Below are positions 63,791 to 64,000 of a stretch of DNA of 64,000 nucleotides, one piece after another. Source of the stretch: Acidiphilium acidophilum (lineage in GTDB: Bacteria; Pseudomonadota; Alphaproteobacteria; Acetobacterales; Acetobacteraceae); NCBI RefSeq assembly GCF_033842475.1, contig NZ_JAWXYB010000018.1, forward strand, positions 3,083,501 through 3,147,500, read 5' to 3'. The stretch's first letter is position 1. Each line of letters opens with the position of its first letter. The notes beneath the pieces were generated by a model. That model searched no databases, was not told the DNA's origin, and saw only the letters and a list, made by a program, of their open reading frames with translations. A program made the translations under genes and the position numbers.

Positions 63791-64000
63791 ATGTCGAAAG
63801 AAGACATGATCGAGTTCAGCGGCACCGTCGCTGAGCTGCTGCCCAATGCCATGTTCCGGGTCAAGCTGGATAATGAACACGTCATTCTGGCGCATACCAG
63901 CGGCAAGATGCGCAAAAACCGCATCCGTGTTCTGGCCGGCGACCGCGTGAACGTCGAGATGACGCCCTATGATCTGACCAAGGGCCGGATCACGTTCCGA
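63791..64000 (+). CDS. infA: Translation initiation factor IF-1, partial
   Basis: The first 70 codons of IF-1, cut by the right window edge; the family usually has 72 residues, so only the last two codons and stop are missing. The S1-like OB-fold is clear: [53 protein letters not shown] and the C-terminal [10 protein letters not shown]. It binds the A site of the 30S subunit during initiation. Confidence 0.96.
   Translation, partial: MSKEDMIEFSGTVAELLPNAMFRVKLDNEHVILAHTSGKMRKNRIRVLAGDRVNVEMTPYDLTKGRITFR

Overview
The window is GC-rich, densely coded chromosomal DNA. Gene content (LexA with an alphaproteobacterial-type operator, FtsI/MrdA-type penicillin-binding proteins, KdsA, a Hint-domain protein, polyhydroxyalkanoate synthesis, a proton-pump P-type ATPase, a YdeP-like molybdoenzyme) suggests an acid-adapted alphaproteobacterium, most likely Acetobacteraceae of the Acidiphilium/Acidocella kind. 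That placement is an inference from gene content, not a database result.

Region by region: 1-3.5 kb is a branched-chain amino-acid-type ABC importer (livG partial, livM, livH, substrate-binding protein, all on the minus strand). 3.9-12.6 kb is mixed housekeeping: an EAL phosphodiesterase, an AmpD-like amidase overlapping a DjlA-like co-chaperone, lexA, pdxY, a CBS protein, two paralogous glycine-zipper lipoproteins and an FtsI-like transpeptidase. 12.8-16 kb holds a Hint-domain protein and a glycosyltransferase whose 3' end runs into an ISL3-type transposase remnant. 16.2-20.5 kb is a decayed hydantoin/oxoproline locus: an intact 1200-residue hydantoinase/5-oxoprolinase flanked by the stumps of an NCS1 permease and a divergent LysR regulator. 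A YdeP-like molybdoenzyme follows.

23-46 kb reads as a low-oxygen/energy island. It contains PHA synthase, a MaoC-phosphotransacetylase fusion, thiolase, an ABC-2 exporter with a HlyD adaptor, a monoheme cytochrome-porin fusion coupled to a P3-type H+-ATPase, cydDC, cydAB with a CydX-like subunit and an extra 32-residue membrane peptide, and a CBS-BON protein. Five TTGAT-N4-(A/G)TCAA boxes of the FNR type lie ahead of four of these transcription units, and the C-terminal stub of a Crp/Fnr regulator sits beside one of them. The genes plausibly act together in respiration, proton balance and carbon storage when oxygen is scarce.

46.4-53 kb is an accessory region. It has four tandem ~0.2-kb repeats, eight copies of a dispersed A/T palindrome (four inside the tandem array), a stand-alone XRE regulator, and an AT-rich two-gene module (HEPN-like protein plus ORC/CDC6-like AAA ATPase) that looks like a defence system. 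An IS4-family element with a 9-bp target duplication has inserted four bases into the HEPN gene, and the uninterrupted gene can be reconstructed exactly. A DksA/TraR-type zinc-finger gene and a frameshifted hypothetical gene follow.

52.9-64 kb returns to core genes: rnd, aspS, a CNNM/CorC-type protein, a GH17-GT2 glucan synthase-like protein, mrdA, an OmpA-like lipoprotein, kdsA and the start of infA. No rRNA, tRNA or CRISPR array was recognised.
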